From Sedimenticola hydrogenitrophicus (GTDB taxonomy: Bacteria > Pseudomonadota > Gammaproteobacteria > Chromatiales > Chromatiaceae): a DNA stretch of 51,863 nucleotides. Numbering within the stretch: position 1 is the stretch's first letter; each line of letters starts with the position of its first letter. Location: positions 1-51,863 of the forward strand of contig NZ_JANIOA010000011.1 in assembly GCF_025175675.1 (NCBI RefSeq), written 5' to 3'. The notes below the pieces were generated by a model that was given only the letters and a program-made list of their open reading frames with translations, was not told where the DNA came from and did no database searches. Shown here in pieces: positions 1 through 9,997 of the stretch. A program made the position numbers and the translations under genes.

Positions 1-83
1 GGGCGAACAAGGCCAATGCTTGTCCTGTTTTACAGAAATGTCTATCCTTGCCGCTCGCATTTCTTAGCCACACGAGAAGCACC

Positions 84-1061
84 ATGTCCGATACCGCACC
101 GCGCACCCTCTTCGTCTTCCCCGGCCAGGGCTCACAGTACGCCGGCATCGGCAGCGACCTGTGCGCCGAGTACGCCTCCGCCCGCCAGGTCTATGAGCAG
201 GCCAGCGAGGTGTTGGGGTATGACATGGCCAAACTCTCGCTGGAAAACCCGGATGACCAGATCAACCTGACCCGCTACACCCAGCCGGTGCTGCTGACCC
301 ATCACATCGCCTGCCTGACGGTCTACCGCGAGCTGGCGGAAACCCCGCTGCAGCCGCTGGCCGCCGCCGGCCACAGCCTCGGCGAGTACAGCGCCCTGGT
401 GGCGGCGGAGGCGCTGAGCTTCGAGGACGCCCTGAAACTGGTGGCCCGGCGCGGCCAACTGATGGGCGAGTTCGGCGAGGGCGAGATGGCGGCCCTGACG
501 GTGGACCTGGAGACCGCCCGCCCCCTGGCCGACAAGCACTTCTGCGGCATTGCCGGACTCAACCTGCCGGATCAGACCGTGGTGGGCGGCGCCGCGGCCG
601 ACCTGGACGCCCTGGCGGCGGAGCTGATGGAGCAGCTGCCGAAAAAGCGGGCGGTACGACTGAAGACCGAAGGGGCGTTCCACACCTACTACATGGTGGA
701 GGCGGCACGCCGCTTCCGCGAGGCACTGGCCGAGGCGACGTTTTCTCCCGCCAAACTGAAGGTGCTCTCCAACTACACCGGCGGCTTTCACGAGGCGGAT
801 GCCGACACCATCAAGTCCCGCCTGTTCTTCCAGCTGTTCCACCTGGTCAACTGGGTCGGCTGCCTGCAGAGCGCCCTGGACGACGGCATCAACCTGTTCG
901 TCGAGTTTGGCGGCGGCATCGGCGACGGCGAGGGCCCGGCGGAGAAACGCCCCAACCTGGAGGGCATCATCAAGAAGTTCACCCGCCGCGCCTCACCGCG
1001 CCCGGACTACCTCCCGGCCATCAACCTGGCCACGATCAAATCGGCAGCGGGTGTCGCATAA
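84..1061 (+). CDS. FabD-like malonyl-CoA:ACP acyltransferase (stand-alone AT)
   Basis: An acyltransferase that would move a malonyl-type acyl group from CoA to an acyl carrier protein. I start it at the ATG at 84, preceded by GAGAAG, rather than an ATG at 48 whose extra 12 codons add nothing recognisable; this gives 325 residues. Seen: the N-terminal GQGSQ motif, the nucleophile elbow GHSLGEYS with Ser98, Arg123 at the place of the FabD arginine that holds the malonyl carboxylate, and His200 in AFHT at the place of the FabD catalytic histidine. So it should accept a carboxylated acyl-CoA. No fab, pks or mdc genes adjoin it; the next gene is an unrelated antitoxin. It may be a second FabD, or a trans-acting AT for a distant polyketide or lipid pathway. 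The fold is certain, the exact substrate is not. Confidence 0.85.
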   Translation: MSDTAPRTLFVFPGQGSQYAGIGSDLCAEYASARQVYEQASEVLGYDMAKLSLENPDDQINLTRYTQPVLLTHHIACLTVYRELAETPLQPLAAAGHSLGEYSALVAAEALSFEDALKLVARRGQLMGEFGEGEMAALTVDLETARPLADKHFCGIAGLNLPDQTVVGGAAADLDALAAELMEQLPKKRAVRLKTEGAFHTYYMVEAARRFREALAEATFSPAKLKVLSNYTGGFHEADADTIKSRLFFQLFHLVNWVGCLQSALDDGINLFVEFGGGIGDGEGPAEKRPNLEGIIKKFTRRASPRPDYLPAINLATIKSAAGVA

Positions 1062-1168
1062 CACGGGAATTATGGGGTGAGCGCCACCAAGGCGCCACAA
1101 CACCCCGGCACACCCATCCCTGAGTGGACGTGCTCCGCTGGACAGTTCACCCCCGGGGCTTGCCGACA

Positions 1169-1203
1169 CGACAAATGTCATCATATGGCGTACTATTTGA
1201 CGC
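1169..1203 (+). promoter_or_regulatory. Possible autoregulatory operator/promoter of the VapB-like gene
   Basis: An imperfect dyad lies about 30 bp before the antitoxin gene: CGACAAAT on the left and ATTTGACG on the right, flanking CATATG and TACTAT hexamers that could serve as -10 elements. Antitoxins of this family usually bind such dyads at their own promoters. The symmetry is weak, so this is only a suggestion. Confidence 0.25.
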
Positions 1204-1229
1204 ACCATCAACCGCTGCGAGGCAGCGCT

Positions 1230-1412
1230 ATGCGTACCACCCTGAATATTGATGACCAGTTACTGGCGGAGGCCCAGCATATCAGTGGCGTGACCGAAAA
1301 AGCGGCACTGGTGCGCGAAGGACTGCGGGCCCTGATTGAGCGTGAGAGTGCCCGCCGCCTGGCAAGATTGGGCGGCCGTGAACCGCAACTGGAGCTCATC
1401 CCCCGGCGCTAA
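1230..1412 (+). CDS. VapB-type (AbrB/RHH-like) antitoxin, apparently orphan
   Basis: A 60-residue protein opening with MRTTLNIDDQLLAEA and continuing with a helical KAALVREGLRALIERE segment, the signature of the VapB antitoxin_2 family. The start at 1230 is preceded by GAGG at 1219-1222; the longer frame from 1077 has no good site and its extra residues look non-coding. In this family the N-terminal ribbon-helix-helix binds DNA and the C-terminal tail plugs the PIN-domain VapC RNase. Here the tail (ARLGGREPQLELIPRR) looks complete, yet no toxin follows: the next gene is convergent and begins 7 bp after the stop. It is therefore a solitary antitoxin, either a remnant or one acting on a VapC encoded elsewhere. 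Confidence 0.75.
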   Translation: MRTTLNIDDQLLAEAQHISGVTEKAALVREGLRALIERESARRLARLGGREPQLELIPRR

Positions 1413-1418
1413 CGTGGC

Positions 1419-2330
1419 TCAGCCGCCCCAGATGCAATAACGGTCACGCCCCTCGGCCTTGGCGCACAACAGCGCGTGGTCGGCCTCCAGCAGGGTATCC
1501 TCCATCTCTTTCCCCTTCGCCAGCGTGGCGATACCAAAAGAGACGGTGATATGGGTGCTGCGTCCGTCGCCGATATCGAATGCCCTCCCTCTGATCGACT
1601 CCTGCAGGCGCCCCACCAGACCGGCGGCCTCGGTGGTTGTGGAGCCGGGGAGGCAAAGCAGGAACTCCTCACCCCCGTAGCGAAACACGGCATCGTAGGT
1701 ACGCAATCGCTCGACACAATGCTGGATCAGCTGTTGCAGCACCCGGTCGCCGGCGTCATGCCCGAAGTCATCGTTAACCCGCTTGAAATAGTCTATATCC
1801 ATCATCACCAGCGTACAGGAACCGCCCTTACGCCGGGTGCGTTCCGCCTCTTGCGCCAACCGGTGGTACATCTCATGGCGATTCCAGGCGCCGGTAAGCT
1901 GGTCGACCGTGCAGACCCGCTTGATGAAGTCATTCTGCAGCGCACGTACTTGGTCCTTGAAGCTGATGGCCAGGTCAATGAAACGGGCATACCCTTCACC
2001 GCACAGGGCGGCCTCATCGCGCTTCCCCCGCAACAGATCCCGCGCCGCGTCGTGCATCTCCTTGTGTACTCTTTCGATGCTCCCGGTGGCCTCGAATGCA
2101 TCCAGTGCCGCTCGTCCCTCATGGTAGAACCACTTCCCGAACGCACAACACTCATGCGCATTCACCGCCACATCGCTCGTACCGTCCGGCGCCTTACCGC
2201 AGACCAGATTGAGGTGAAATACCTTCAGCCAGCCGATATGCAGGCTGAGCGCCAGATCGAGCTGCTCGATCAACAGCAACAGGTTCTGGTTGTTACCGAT
2301 AAACGAGGGGGGATTGGGACCATTCTGCAT
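1419..2330 (-). CDS. Zinc-sensing diguanylate cyclase (CZB-GGDEF, DgcZ-like)
   Basis: Makes c-di-GMP from two GTP. It has 303 residues, close to E. coli DgcZ (YdeH), with the same order of domains. The N-terminal chemoreceptor zinc-binding (CZB) domain keeps the four ligands in the right spacing: His31, Cys62 in CAFGKW, His89 and His93. The C-terminal GGDEF domain (about residues 140-300) has the active-site variant GGEEF at 219-223, which is competent in this family. The inhibitory-site RxxD (RTYD, 210-213) lies five residues before it, so product inhibition is expected. No membrane segment is seen; the protein should be cytosolic. By analogy zinc binding would inhibit cyclase activity. It is divergent from the HTH gene at 2430, with a 99-bp promoter region between, and convergent with the vapB-like gene. 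Confidence 0.92.
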   Translation of the reverse strand: MQNGPNPPSFIGNNQNLLLLIEQLDLALSLHIGWLKVFHLNLVCGKAPDGTSDVAVNAHECCAFGKWFYHEGRAALDAFEATGSIERVHKEMHDAARDLLRGKRDEAALCGEGYARFIDLAISFKDQVRALQNDFIKRVCTVDQLTGAWNRHEMYHRLAQEAERTRRKGGSCTLVMMDIDYFKRVNDDFGHDAGDRVLQQLIQHCVERLRTYDAVFRYGGEEFLLCLPGSTTTEAAGLVGRLQESIRGRAFDIGDGRSTHITVSFGIATLAKGKEMEDTLLEADHALLCAKAEGRDRYCIWGG

Positions 2331-2429
2331 ATTGCTACCCTGGACTATTTCTGCCTTCCACGCCCATGATAACCATTATTTTCCAAACCGGTAACTGTTA
2401 GTTATTTTCCTGCTGGGTACTCTTCCTGG
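2331..2429. promoter_or_regulatory. Divergent promoter region between dgcZ-like and HTH genes
   Basis: This AT-richer gap must carry promoters for both divergent genes. TTATTTTCC occurs twice in direct orientation (2376-2384 and 2402-2410), separated by roughly two and a half helical turns. It may be an operator for the neighbouring HTH protein. No clear -35/-10 pair can be fixed by eye. Confidence 0.3.
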
Positions 2430-2831
2430 GTGATAACGACTAACGACAAAGAGCGGGCCAGGGGAGCCTTCGCCCGGCGCTTCCGCCTCGCGCTTCAGGA
2501 TCTGGGGATAGGCCATACAGAGCAGAAGCGGTTACAGCGCCTGTTCGGCGTGTCCGGCCAGGCGGTTCGTAAGTGGACCGAAGGCACGGCCATGCCCACG
2601 CCGGCCCGCCTGCCGCAGGTGGCGGGGGTACTCGGCGTGCGCCGTGCCTGGCTGCAGGATGGCGAGGAACCGATGCGCCCGGTCTCGGGGGTCGCCGAGC
2701 AACCGGATCCGTGGGAGGCCGGCCTGCGCCTTAGTGCCGAAGAGGTCAGGCTACTTGTCCAATACCGGCTCATCGATGAGGAACAGCGCCGCGCCATCCA
2801 GACTATTGTCGCCGCATTGGCGGGTAAATGA
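2430..2831 (+). CDS. XRE/Cro-type helix-turn-helix regulator
   Basis: A 133-residue DNA-binding protein. Residues about 25-75 form an XRE-type helix-turn-helix: the recognition region reads LFGVSGQAVRKWTEG, followed by PTPARLPQVAGVLGVRRAWLQDG, typical of small Cro/C1 repressors where the last part packs against the HTH. The C-terminal 50 residues are helical and of unknown role, perhaps dimerisation or phosphatase-like ligand sensing. The start is GTG at 2430; no ATG lies in frame nearby and the Shine-Dalgarno is weak (CTGGG just before). It is divergent from the diguanylate cyclase, so it may control itself and that gene. The 286-bp stretch after it holds two palindromic patches: one ending in GGCGCC on both sides at 2899-2929, and a repeated GGCCAGACCA near 2962-2985. 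Confidence 0.75.
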   Translation: MITTNDKERARGAFARRFRLALQDLGIGHTEQKRLQRLFGVSGQAVRKWTEGTAMPTPARLPQVAGVLGVRRAWLQDGEEPMRPVSGVAEQPDPWEAGLRLSAEEVRLLVQYRLIDEEQRRAIQTIVAALAGK

Positions 2832-3117
2832 TCCCGAAACCCTGACAGATGTGGGTCACTGGAGGCCTCCGCCGCCACGCACCGACCATCGGACAATCGG
2901 CGCCGATCAGGCCATGGCCTGGGGCGCCGCAACGATTCCCACCTATAATTCCACACCATCGGCCAGACCAATGGCCAGACCATCGACAAGCGTCGATCCC
3001 GGGTGAACAAAGACTGTTTTCGCCCAATACCGGTAATCGGTTAAATCATTCCTCCGAGCTGCCGCTAGTACTCTCTGATGGCGCAACCAATGAGACCCAC
3101 CCAGGGGACCGAACCAA

Positions 3118-4869
3118 GTGACTGAACGCATTCTGCTGGTAGATGACGAGCCCTTCATTCTCTCCGGTTACCGCCGCGGCCTGGGCCGGCAGTTCACGAT
3201 CGACACCGCCACCAGCGGTGCCGAGGCCCTGGCGCTGTTCAAGGCGGCCGGCAACGAACCCTACGCGGTGGTGGTTTCGGACATGCGGATGCCGGAGATG
3301 GACGGGGTGACGCTGCTCAGGCGCCTGGCCATCTCCCACCCCGATGTCATCCGCATCATGCTGACCGGCGACTCCGACCAGCAGACGGCCATGGATGCCG
3401 TGAATCAGGGGCATGTGTTCAAATTTCTCACCAAACCCTGCGCCGTCGCGGATCTCAAGGCAGCGCTGGAAGAGGCGCAGATGCTGTATCGTGAGGAACG
3501 CCGGCGCGAGGCCATGGCACGCAAGGACGCAGTCGAGGTGCAGCACCTCAGTGCCAAGCTCTCGCACCAGGCACGCCATGACATCCTGACCGGACTGGCC
3601 AACCGCCGCGCCTTTGAACTGCGCTTGGCAAACTGTCTGGAATCGGCCCGGCAGGAGGGGCGCCAGCATCTCTTCTGCTTCATCGATGTCGACTATTTCC
3701 ATCGCATCAACGACGCCTGCGGCCATACCGCCGGGGATGAGCTGCTGCGGCAACTGGGGGGGCTTCTGTCGCACAACCGGCGCAGCGGCGATCTGGCGGC
3801 ACGCCTGGGCAGTGACCAGTTCGGCCTGATCCTGAGCGACTGCAGCCTGGATGACGGCCGGCAGATTATCCAGAAGCTGCACCAGCAGATGAAACAGTTC
3901 GTGTTCCGCTGGGAGGAGGGCAGTTATGAGCTGAGTGTCAGTATCGGCCTGGTGCCGGTCACCCGGGAGAGCGACAGCGTGGCGGCCCTGTTCAGCGCCG
4001 CCGAGACCGCCTGCAACGTGGCCAAGGACCAGGGCAGAAACCGTATCCACATAGGTGATGCCCAGGACGCCCAGCTGACCCAGCGCCTCACCGAGATCCA
4101 GTGGATCAGCCGCATCAACAAGGCCCTCGGCGAAAATCGTTTCCACCTCTACTACCAGACCATCGAACCGATCAACCCGGTGGAGAGCGAGGGGGAACAC
4201 TATGAGATCCTGCTGCGCATGGAGGGGGATGACGGGCAGATCATCCCACCGGGCGAGTTCCTGCCGGCGGCGGAACATTACCACCTGTCACCGCAGATCG
4301 ACCGCTGGGTGATCCTCAACACCATCGGCTGGCTCAATGACCATCCGGATCAGCTGCAGGCCCTGTCGCTCTGTTCCATCAACCTCTCCGGGCTCTCGAT
4401 CGGCGATGACGAGATGCTGGGGTTCATCCAGGAGACCCTGGAAAATTCCGCGGTCCCGCCGGGCAAGATCTGTTTCGAGGTGACCGAGACGGCGGCCATT
4501 GCCCACCTGGATGCGGCGGTCAATTTCATGCAGACCCTGAAGGCGACCGGCATCCGTTTCTCCCTGGATGACTTCGGTACCGGCCTCTCCTCCTTCGCCT
4601 ATCTGCGCAACCTGCCGGTGGATTTTCTCAAAATCGACGGCATGTTCGTGCGCCATATCGACCGCAATATCATCGACTGGACGCTGGTCAAGTCGATCAA
4701 CGACATGGGCCAGATCATGGGCAAGCAGACCATCGCCGAGTTCGTGGAGAATGAGGACATCTATAACCAGTTGCATGAGATCGGCGCCAACTATGCCCAG
4801 GGCTATCTGCTGAGCAGGCCGAGCCCGCTGTGCGACAAGGGGATACTGGTGCTGGAGCAGGAGCCGTAA
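3118..4869 (+). CDS. Response regulator with degenerate GGDEF and EAL domain (REC-GGDEF-EAL)
   Basis: A 583-residue soluble c-di-GMP effector. The receiver domain (1-120) has the acidic pair VDD at 9-10, phospho-acceptor Asp55 in SDMRMPEMDG and Lys106 in FLTKPC. The middle domain (about 150-310) starts with the DILTGLANRRAFE hallmark of GGDEF proteins, but its signature is GSDQF (231-235), so cyclase activity is unlikely; it may bind GTP and regulate the partner domain. The C-terminal EAL domain (about 335-575) has EIL at 363-365 for EAL, FEVTETAAI, DDFGTG and KIDGMFV, the metal and catalytic motifs of an active phosphodiesterase. Phosphorylation would therefore probably tune c-di-GMP hydrolysis. 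The start is GTG at 3118 after a GGGGACC Shine-Dalgarno. A likely partner kinase is the one at 7838-9997. Confidence 0.92.
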   Translation: MTERILLVDDEPFILSGYRRGLGRQFTIDTATSGAEALALFKAAGNEPYAVVVSDMRMPEMDGVTLLRRLAISHPDVIRIMLTGDSDQQTAMDAVNQGHVFKFLTKPCAVADLKAALEEAQMLYREERRREAMARKDAVEVQHLSAKLSHQARHDILTGLANRRAFELRLANCLESARQEGRQHLFCFIDVDYFHRINDACGHTAGDELLRQLGGLLSHNRRSGDLAARLGSDQFGLILSDCSLDDGRQIIQKLHQQMKQFVFRWEEGSYELSVSIGLVPVTRESDSVAALFSAAETACNVAKDQGRNRIHIGDAQDAQLTQRLTEIQWISRINKALGENRFHLYYQTIEPINPVESEGEHYEILLRMEGDDGQIIPPGEFLPAAEHYHLSPQIDRWVILNTIGWLNDHPDQLQALSLCSINLSGLSIGDDEMLGFIQETLENSAVPPGKICFEVTETAAIAHLDAAVNFMQTLKATGIRFSLDDFGTGLSSFAYLRNLPVDFLKIDGMFVRHIDRNIIDWTLVKSINDMGQIMGKQTIAEFVENEDIYNQLHEIGANYAQGYLLSRPSPLCDKGILVLEQEP

Positions 4870-4884
4870 GGGCCGCGAAAAATC

Positions 4885-4978
4885 TGTAGGATGCGGTGAG
4901 TAAAACGAACCGCATCAAGATGGGTCCGCCGTTTTCAGTGAGGCTTGGTGCGGTTCGCAAGCTCACCGGCACCCTACA
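4885..4978. repeat. Dispersed inverted repeat, GTAGGATGCGG family, copy 1
   Basis: The two arms (starting TGTAGGATGCGGTGAG and ending GCTCACCGGCACCCTACA) are near-complementary, so the element can fold into a long hairpin. Another full copy is at 17600-17680 and a half copy at 5037-5067. It lies 3' of the REC-GGDEF-EAL gene between convergent genes, a common place for REP-like elements. Confidence 0.75.
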
Positions 4979-5023
4979 TCCGATAAATCGCCCGATGTTG
5001 GGGTTGCGTTGACAGGAGCACAG

Positions 5024-5073
5024 CCCCGAAAAATTTGCAGGATGCGGTGAGTAAAACGAACCGCATCATCAAG
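5024..5073. repeat. Half copy of the GTAGGATGCGG repeat
   Basis: This repeats, in the same orientation, the left arm of the element at 4885 together with its upstream flank (CCGCGAAAAATCTG there, CCCCGAAAAATTTG here). The duplication therefore covered flanking DNA too, pointing to a local tandem duplication of about 50 bp. Confidence 0.65.
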
Positions 5074-5075
5074 GC

Positions 5076-5231
5076 GTAGGATGGGTGGAGCGCCCCCTCC
5101 GATGTGGTGTCTACCGGCACTTTCCAGGCGCGTAACCCATCATGTTCCCAGAGACCCGAAGATGGGTTACGGCGCCACCGGTCGCCGTGGATACCTCCAA
5201 CAACGGCGCCGCGCGCCTCCACCCATCCTAC
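5076..5231. repeat. Dispersed inverted repeat, GTAGGATGGGTGGAG family
   Basis: The ends GTAGGATGGGTGGAGCGC and GCGCCTCCACCCATCCTAC pair over about 18 bp. Inside, GGCGCGTAACCCATC and GATGGGTTACGGCGCC form a second nested dyad. A related copy lies at 37954-38020. Together with the two elements before it, this fills the 378-bp gap between the convergent genes at 3118 and 5248; I see no gene in that gap. Confidence 0.7.
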
Positions 5232-5247
5232 TCACTATGGCGCGGAG

Positions 5248-6405
5248 TCAGGTCTCCGCCGGCATGGCGATCTTGATCGGTTCCTTGACCCGGTGCACGT
5301 CGTGATAGTTCACCAGCCGCTGGATCATGGTCTCGGTCAGCTTCTGCCCCGCGGTGATCAGGGTATGGCCCTCCGCCGTCTCCACCGGGTTGATCAGTAC
5401 CGCGCCCGGTATGAGGGCGCCGACCGCCACGTGAATCGGCGGCAGCAGCTTCTCCTCCTCTTCCGCCGCCATGAAGAACCAGCCCACCGTCTGCAGCACC
5501 TTGGGATCATAGCGCCCGGGGTGGCTGCCCATCTGTTTCAGGGCGGAGCTGGTCGCAATGCCATTCTCCTCCTGCACCGACAGCTCATGCAGCACCTTGA
5601 GAATCCGGCTCTCCAGCGGGATCTCCTCACCGGCCAGGGTATCCTTGGGAAAGCCGCTGCCGTCAAAATTCTTGCGTTGGTAGAGAATGATCCGGGCCAC
5701 CCGCTCCAGGCGCGGGATATTGGCCAGCAGGTTGCTGCTGGTCTCGGGCAGCCGCTCGATCACCAGCTGTTCCGCCGGCCCCAGGGGTTTAGAGGCGCGC
5801 ACCTTGGCCAGGGTCTGGGGTGGCAGGGTGACGTAGGCGATCTTGGAGAGCATGGCCGCCATCTCGATGTCCCAGGTGGACATCAGGCGCATGGCGCGGG
5901 CAATCTCCCGCGCCGTCTCGCGCAACTCGGTCAGTTTGCCGAAGGTCTCCGGGGCCACCATGGAAAGGATGTCGGTGAGCAGCTTGATGGAGCCGTTGAC
6001 CGTGCCCTCCAGCAGCTCCTGCTCGGCCTTGATCAGCCGATACTGTTCCAGGGCCGCCTCCACGCTCTCCACCAGCAGGGAGAGCGGGCAGGGCTTGTTC
6101 ATGAAGCGGAATACCGCCCCCTGGTTCACCGCGTCGATGGCGGTCTGCTGGTCGGCGTTACCGGTGAGCATCAGCCGCACGCTGTGCGGGGTGAGCTCCC
6201 TGGCCTGGCGCAGAAACTCGATCCCATCCATCTCCGGCATGCGCATGTCGGAGACGATCACGGCAAACTCCTCGCTCCTTTTGATCAACTCCAGCGCCTC
6301 GGTGCCGCTCAGGGCGGTGGCGACCACATACTGTTTTCTGAGCTGGCGCTTGATGCCGCTGAGGATATTCTCCTCATCATCGACAAACAGGACCCGCGCC
6401 GCCAT
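5248..6405 (-). CDS. Response regulator with degenerate HD-GYP output domain
   Basis: 385 residues, RpfG-like layout. The receiver (1-120) is intact, with Asp53 in SDMRMPEMDG and Lys104 in FMNKPC; it closely resembles the receiver of the protein at 3118. The C-terminal part (about 150-310) is recognisably HD-GYP: LERVARIILYQRKNFDGSGFP corresponds to the HHExxDGSGYP region. However, the paired histidines are replaced by Tyr-Gln, and the place of the HD catalytic pair (LLHDIGK) reads MLSKIAY. The metal-binding residues needed for c-di-GMP hydrolysis are thus gone, and it is probably a binding or protein-interaction module. Its ATG overlaps the stop of the REC-HDOD gene upstream by one base (TGATG), so the two are co-transcribed and probably translationally coupled. 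Confidence 0.88.
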   Translation of the reverse strand: MAARVLFVDDEENILSGIKRQLRKQYVVATALSGTEALELIKRSEEFAVIVSDMRMPEMDGIEFLRQARELTPHSVRLMLTGNADQQTAIDAVNQGAVFRFMNKPCPLSLLVESVEAALEQYRLIKAEQELLEGTVNGSIKLLTDILSMVAPETFGKLTELRETAREIARAMRLMSTWDIEMAAMLSKIAYVTLPPQTLAKVRASKPLGPAEQLVIERLPETSSNLLANIPRLERVARIILYQRKNFDGSGFPKDTLAGEEIPLESRILKVLHELSVQEENGIATSSALKQMGSHPGRYDPKVLQTVGWFFMAAEEEEKLLPPIHVAVGALIPGAVLINPVETAEGHTLITAGQKLTETMIQRLVNYHDVHRVKEPIKIAMPAET

Positions 6406-7616
6406 CAGCCGGCCTCCGTCATCAGTGAGTTATGCAGACCCCGCCACTCCTCCAGCCGGTCGGTCAGGCCGCAGGCTTCCAGATAGTCCAGATCCAGCAC
6501 TGCACGGATCACCGCCGCATCGTCGGAGTGGACCGAGATCAGCGCATCCGCCACGTGCACCGCCAGCAGCGGCGAGAAGCCGAAGTGTTCGGACAACGCC
6601 GGTTCGTGGTGGTAGGCCACCGCCTCCACCAAGCTGTCCGGCAGGGCCCAGAGGCCGAGCAGGTAGGCGCCCACCCGGCCGTGGTCGACCCGGAACACGG
6701 CGCGTTCCGCATCCAGCAGCTCGGCCTTGCAGTCATTCACCTGGTCATAGAACTGCTGGTATTCCGCCGGCAAACTCTGCACCAGGATCAGCTTGCCGAT
6801 ATCGTGCAGCAAGCCTGCCAGCAGAGAGTCCTCCAGCGCCTGCTTGTCGGCCCCCATGGATTCGGCGATCGCCCGGGCCAGCCGCGATACCTGCAGGCTG
6901 TGGCGGTGCAGCGCCTCCAGGGTGAAGCCGCCGATATTCAGCGTCTTGGGGTCGAACTGCATGAAGATCCCCGCCGAGAGTACCAGCCCGCGCAGCGTCT
7001 CGGTGCCCAGCATGGTGGCCGCCTGCACCGGATTGGAGATGTGATGACCGATGCCGAAGAAGGCCGAATTGACCATCTGCAGGATCTTCGAGACCATGGC
7101 CGGATCCTGACCGATCACCTCGCCCACCTGTTGCACCGACACCCGGTCGGCGTTGAGCAGCCCGGTCAACTCCACATACAACGACGGCAGGGTCGGCAAG
7201 GTGCGGATCTGCGACACCAGCGCCTGCATGCGCTCATCCTTGACCAACGACTTGAGCTTCAGGGATCGGTCGATCACGCGCTTGATTACGTCGGCATCGC
7301 AGGGCTTGGAGAGGAACTGGTGGGCGTAGGGCACCGCCTTGAGAATCAGTCCCTCTTCAGAGTGGCCGGAGAGGACCAGGCGAATCATCTCCGGGTAGCT
7401 GTCCGAGAGCCGCTCCAGCAGCTCCGCCCCGTTCATCCCCGGCATGCGCATATCCGAGACCACCACATCAAAGCGCCGCTCGGCGGCAAGCTGGAGGGCC
7501 TCCTCACCGGAGGCGGCGAAGGCCATCTCCCAGACGTTGCGCTGGCTACGTAAGGATCTTTTCAGGCCGTCCAGCAGGTGCTGTTCATCGTCCACGAAGA
7601 GAATACGGCTTTTCAT
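6405..7616 (-). CDS. Response regulator with HDOD output domain (REC-HDOD)
   Basis: 403 residues from the ATG at 7616 (AGGACC-type Shine-Dalgarno just upstream). An in-frame extension to 7712 would read through a simple repeat and was rejected. The receiver (1-120) has Asp55 in SDMRMPGMNG and a Lys in FLSKPC. The HDOD domain follows (about 140-350): QIRTLPTLPSLYVEL, QDPAMVSKILQMVNSAFFG, the LLAGLLHDIGKLIL core, and VAYHHEP. HDOD proteins are non-catalytic relatives of HD phosphohydrolases used as signalling scaffolds. It is followed without a gap by the degenerate HD-GYP regulator and lies downstream of the histidine kinase gene on the same strand. A kinase with two response regulators in one operon is the most likely arrangement. 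Confidence 0.9.
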   Translation of the reverse strand: MKSRILFVDDEQHLLDGLKRSLRSQRNVWEMAFAASGEEALQLAAERRFDVVVSDMRMPGMNGAELLERLSDSYPEMIRLVLSGHSEEGLILKAVPYAHQFLSKPCDADVIKRVIDRSLKLKSLVKDERMQALVSQIRTLPTLPSLYVELTGLLNADRVSVQQVGEVIGQDPAMVSKILQMVNSAFFGIGHHISNPVQAATMLGTETLRGLVLSAGIFMQFDPKTLNIGGFTLEALHRHSLQVSRLARAIAESMGADKQALEDSLLAGLLHDIGKLILVQSLPAEYQQFYDQVNDCKAELLDAERAVFRVDHGRVGAYLLGLWALPDSLVEAVAYHHEPALSEHFGFSPLLAVHVADALISVHSDDAAVIRAVLDLDYLEACGLTDRLEEWRGLHNSLMTEAG

Positions 7617-7623
7617 TTCACGG

Positions 7624-7647
7624 GTCCTAGTCCTGGTCCTTGTCCTG
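7624..7647. repeat. Four tandem GTCCTN hexamers
   Basis: Four head-to-tail copies (GTCCTA, GTCCTG, GTCCTT, GTCCTG) stand directly 5' of the REC-HDOD gene. On the minus strand they read AGGACN and supply its Shine-Dalgarno, and also the stop codon (7627-7629) of the kinase fragment described next. Copy-number change here could alter translation of the downstream regulator. Confidence 0.6.
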
Positions 7648-7788
7648 GCCACTCCACTTACCCACCTCATTGGTGGTGAACGAGGGGTCAAATATCTTGG
7701 TGCTAATTTCATCGGCTATGCTGTCACTTATAGCATGGGCGGCGTTGAGAATCATATTCAGGAACACCTGATTGACTCCCTGCGCATA
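7627..7788 (-). pseudogene. Remnant of a histidine kinase ATPase domain
   Basis: Read on the minus strand, one frame gives NQVFLNMILNAAHAI, then DSIADEISTK, then IFDPSFTTNEVGK and a stop. The intact kinase downstream of it on the map (7838-9997) has NQVFLNLIVNAAHAI, about 35 residues containing the G1 region, then RIFDPFFTTKAVGKGTGQG. So this is the N-box and F-box of an HATPase domain joined by an in-frame deletion of the middle. No start, H-box or C-terminal glycine box is left. Bases differ at many positions from the intact gene, so it is an old paralogous copy and not a recent duplication. The tail of the fragment merges into the hexamer repeat. Confidence 0.75.
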
Positions 7789-7837
7789 ACCCGGCGCGCC
7801 GTCTGTGCCACCCTGTCAGCCAATTTGCAGCACCTGC

Positions 7838-9997
<2,160 letters not shown>

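Noticed and set aside
1-83. Upstream partial gene at the left edge
   Set aside because: No frame with coding character reaches the first base; the frame of 16-270 overlaps the acyltransferase and is a shadow.
5104-6486. Long plus-strand open frame of 460 codons
   Set aside because: It lies antisense to the REC/HD-GYP gene, has no domain, and its composition (His/Gln/Gly-rich) is the usual shadow of a GC-rich gene on the other strand.
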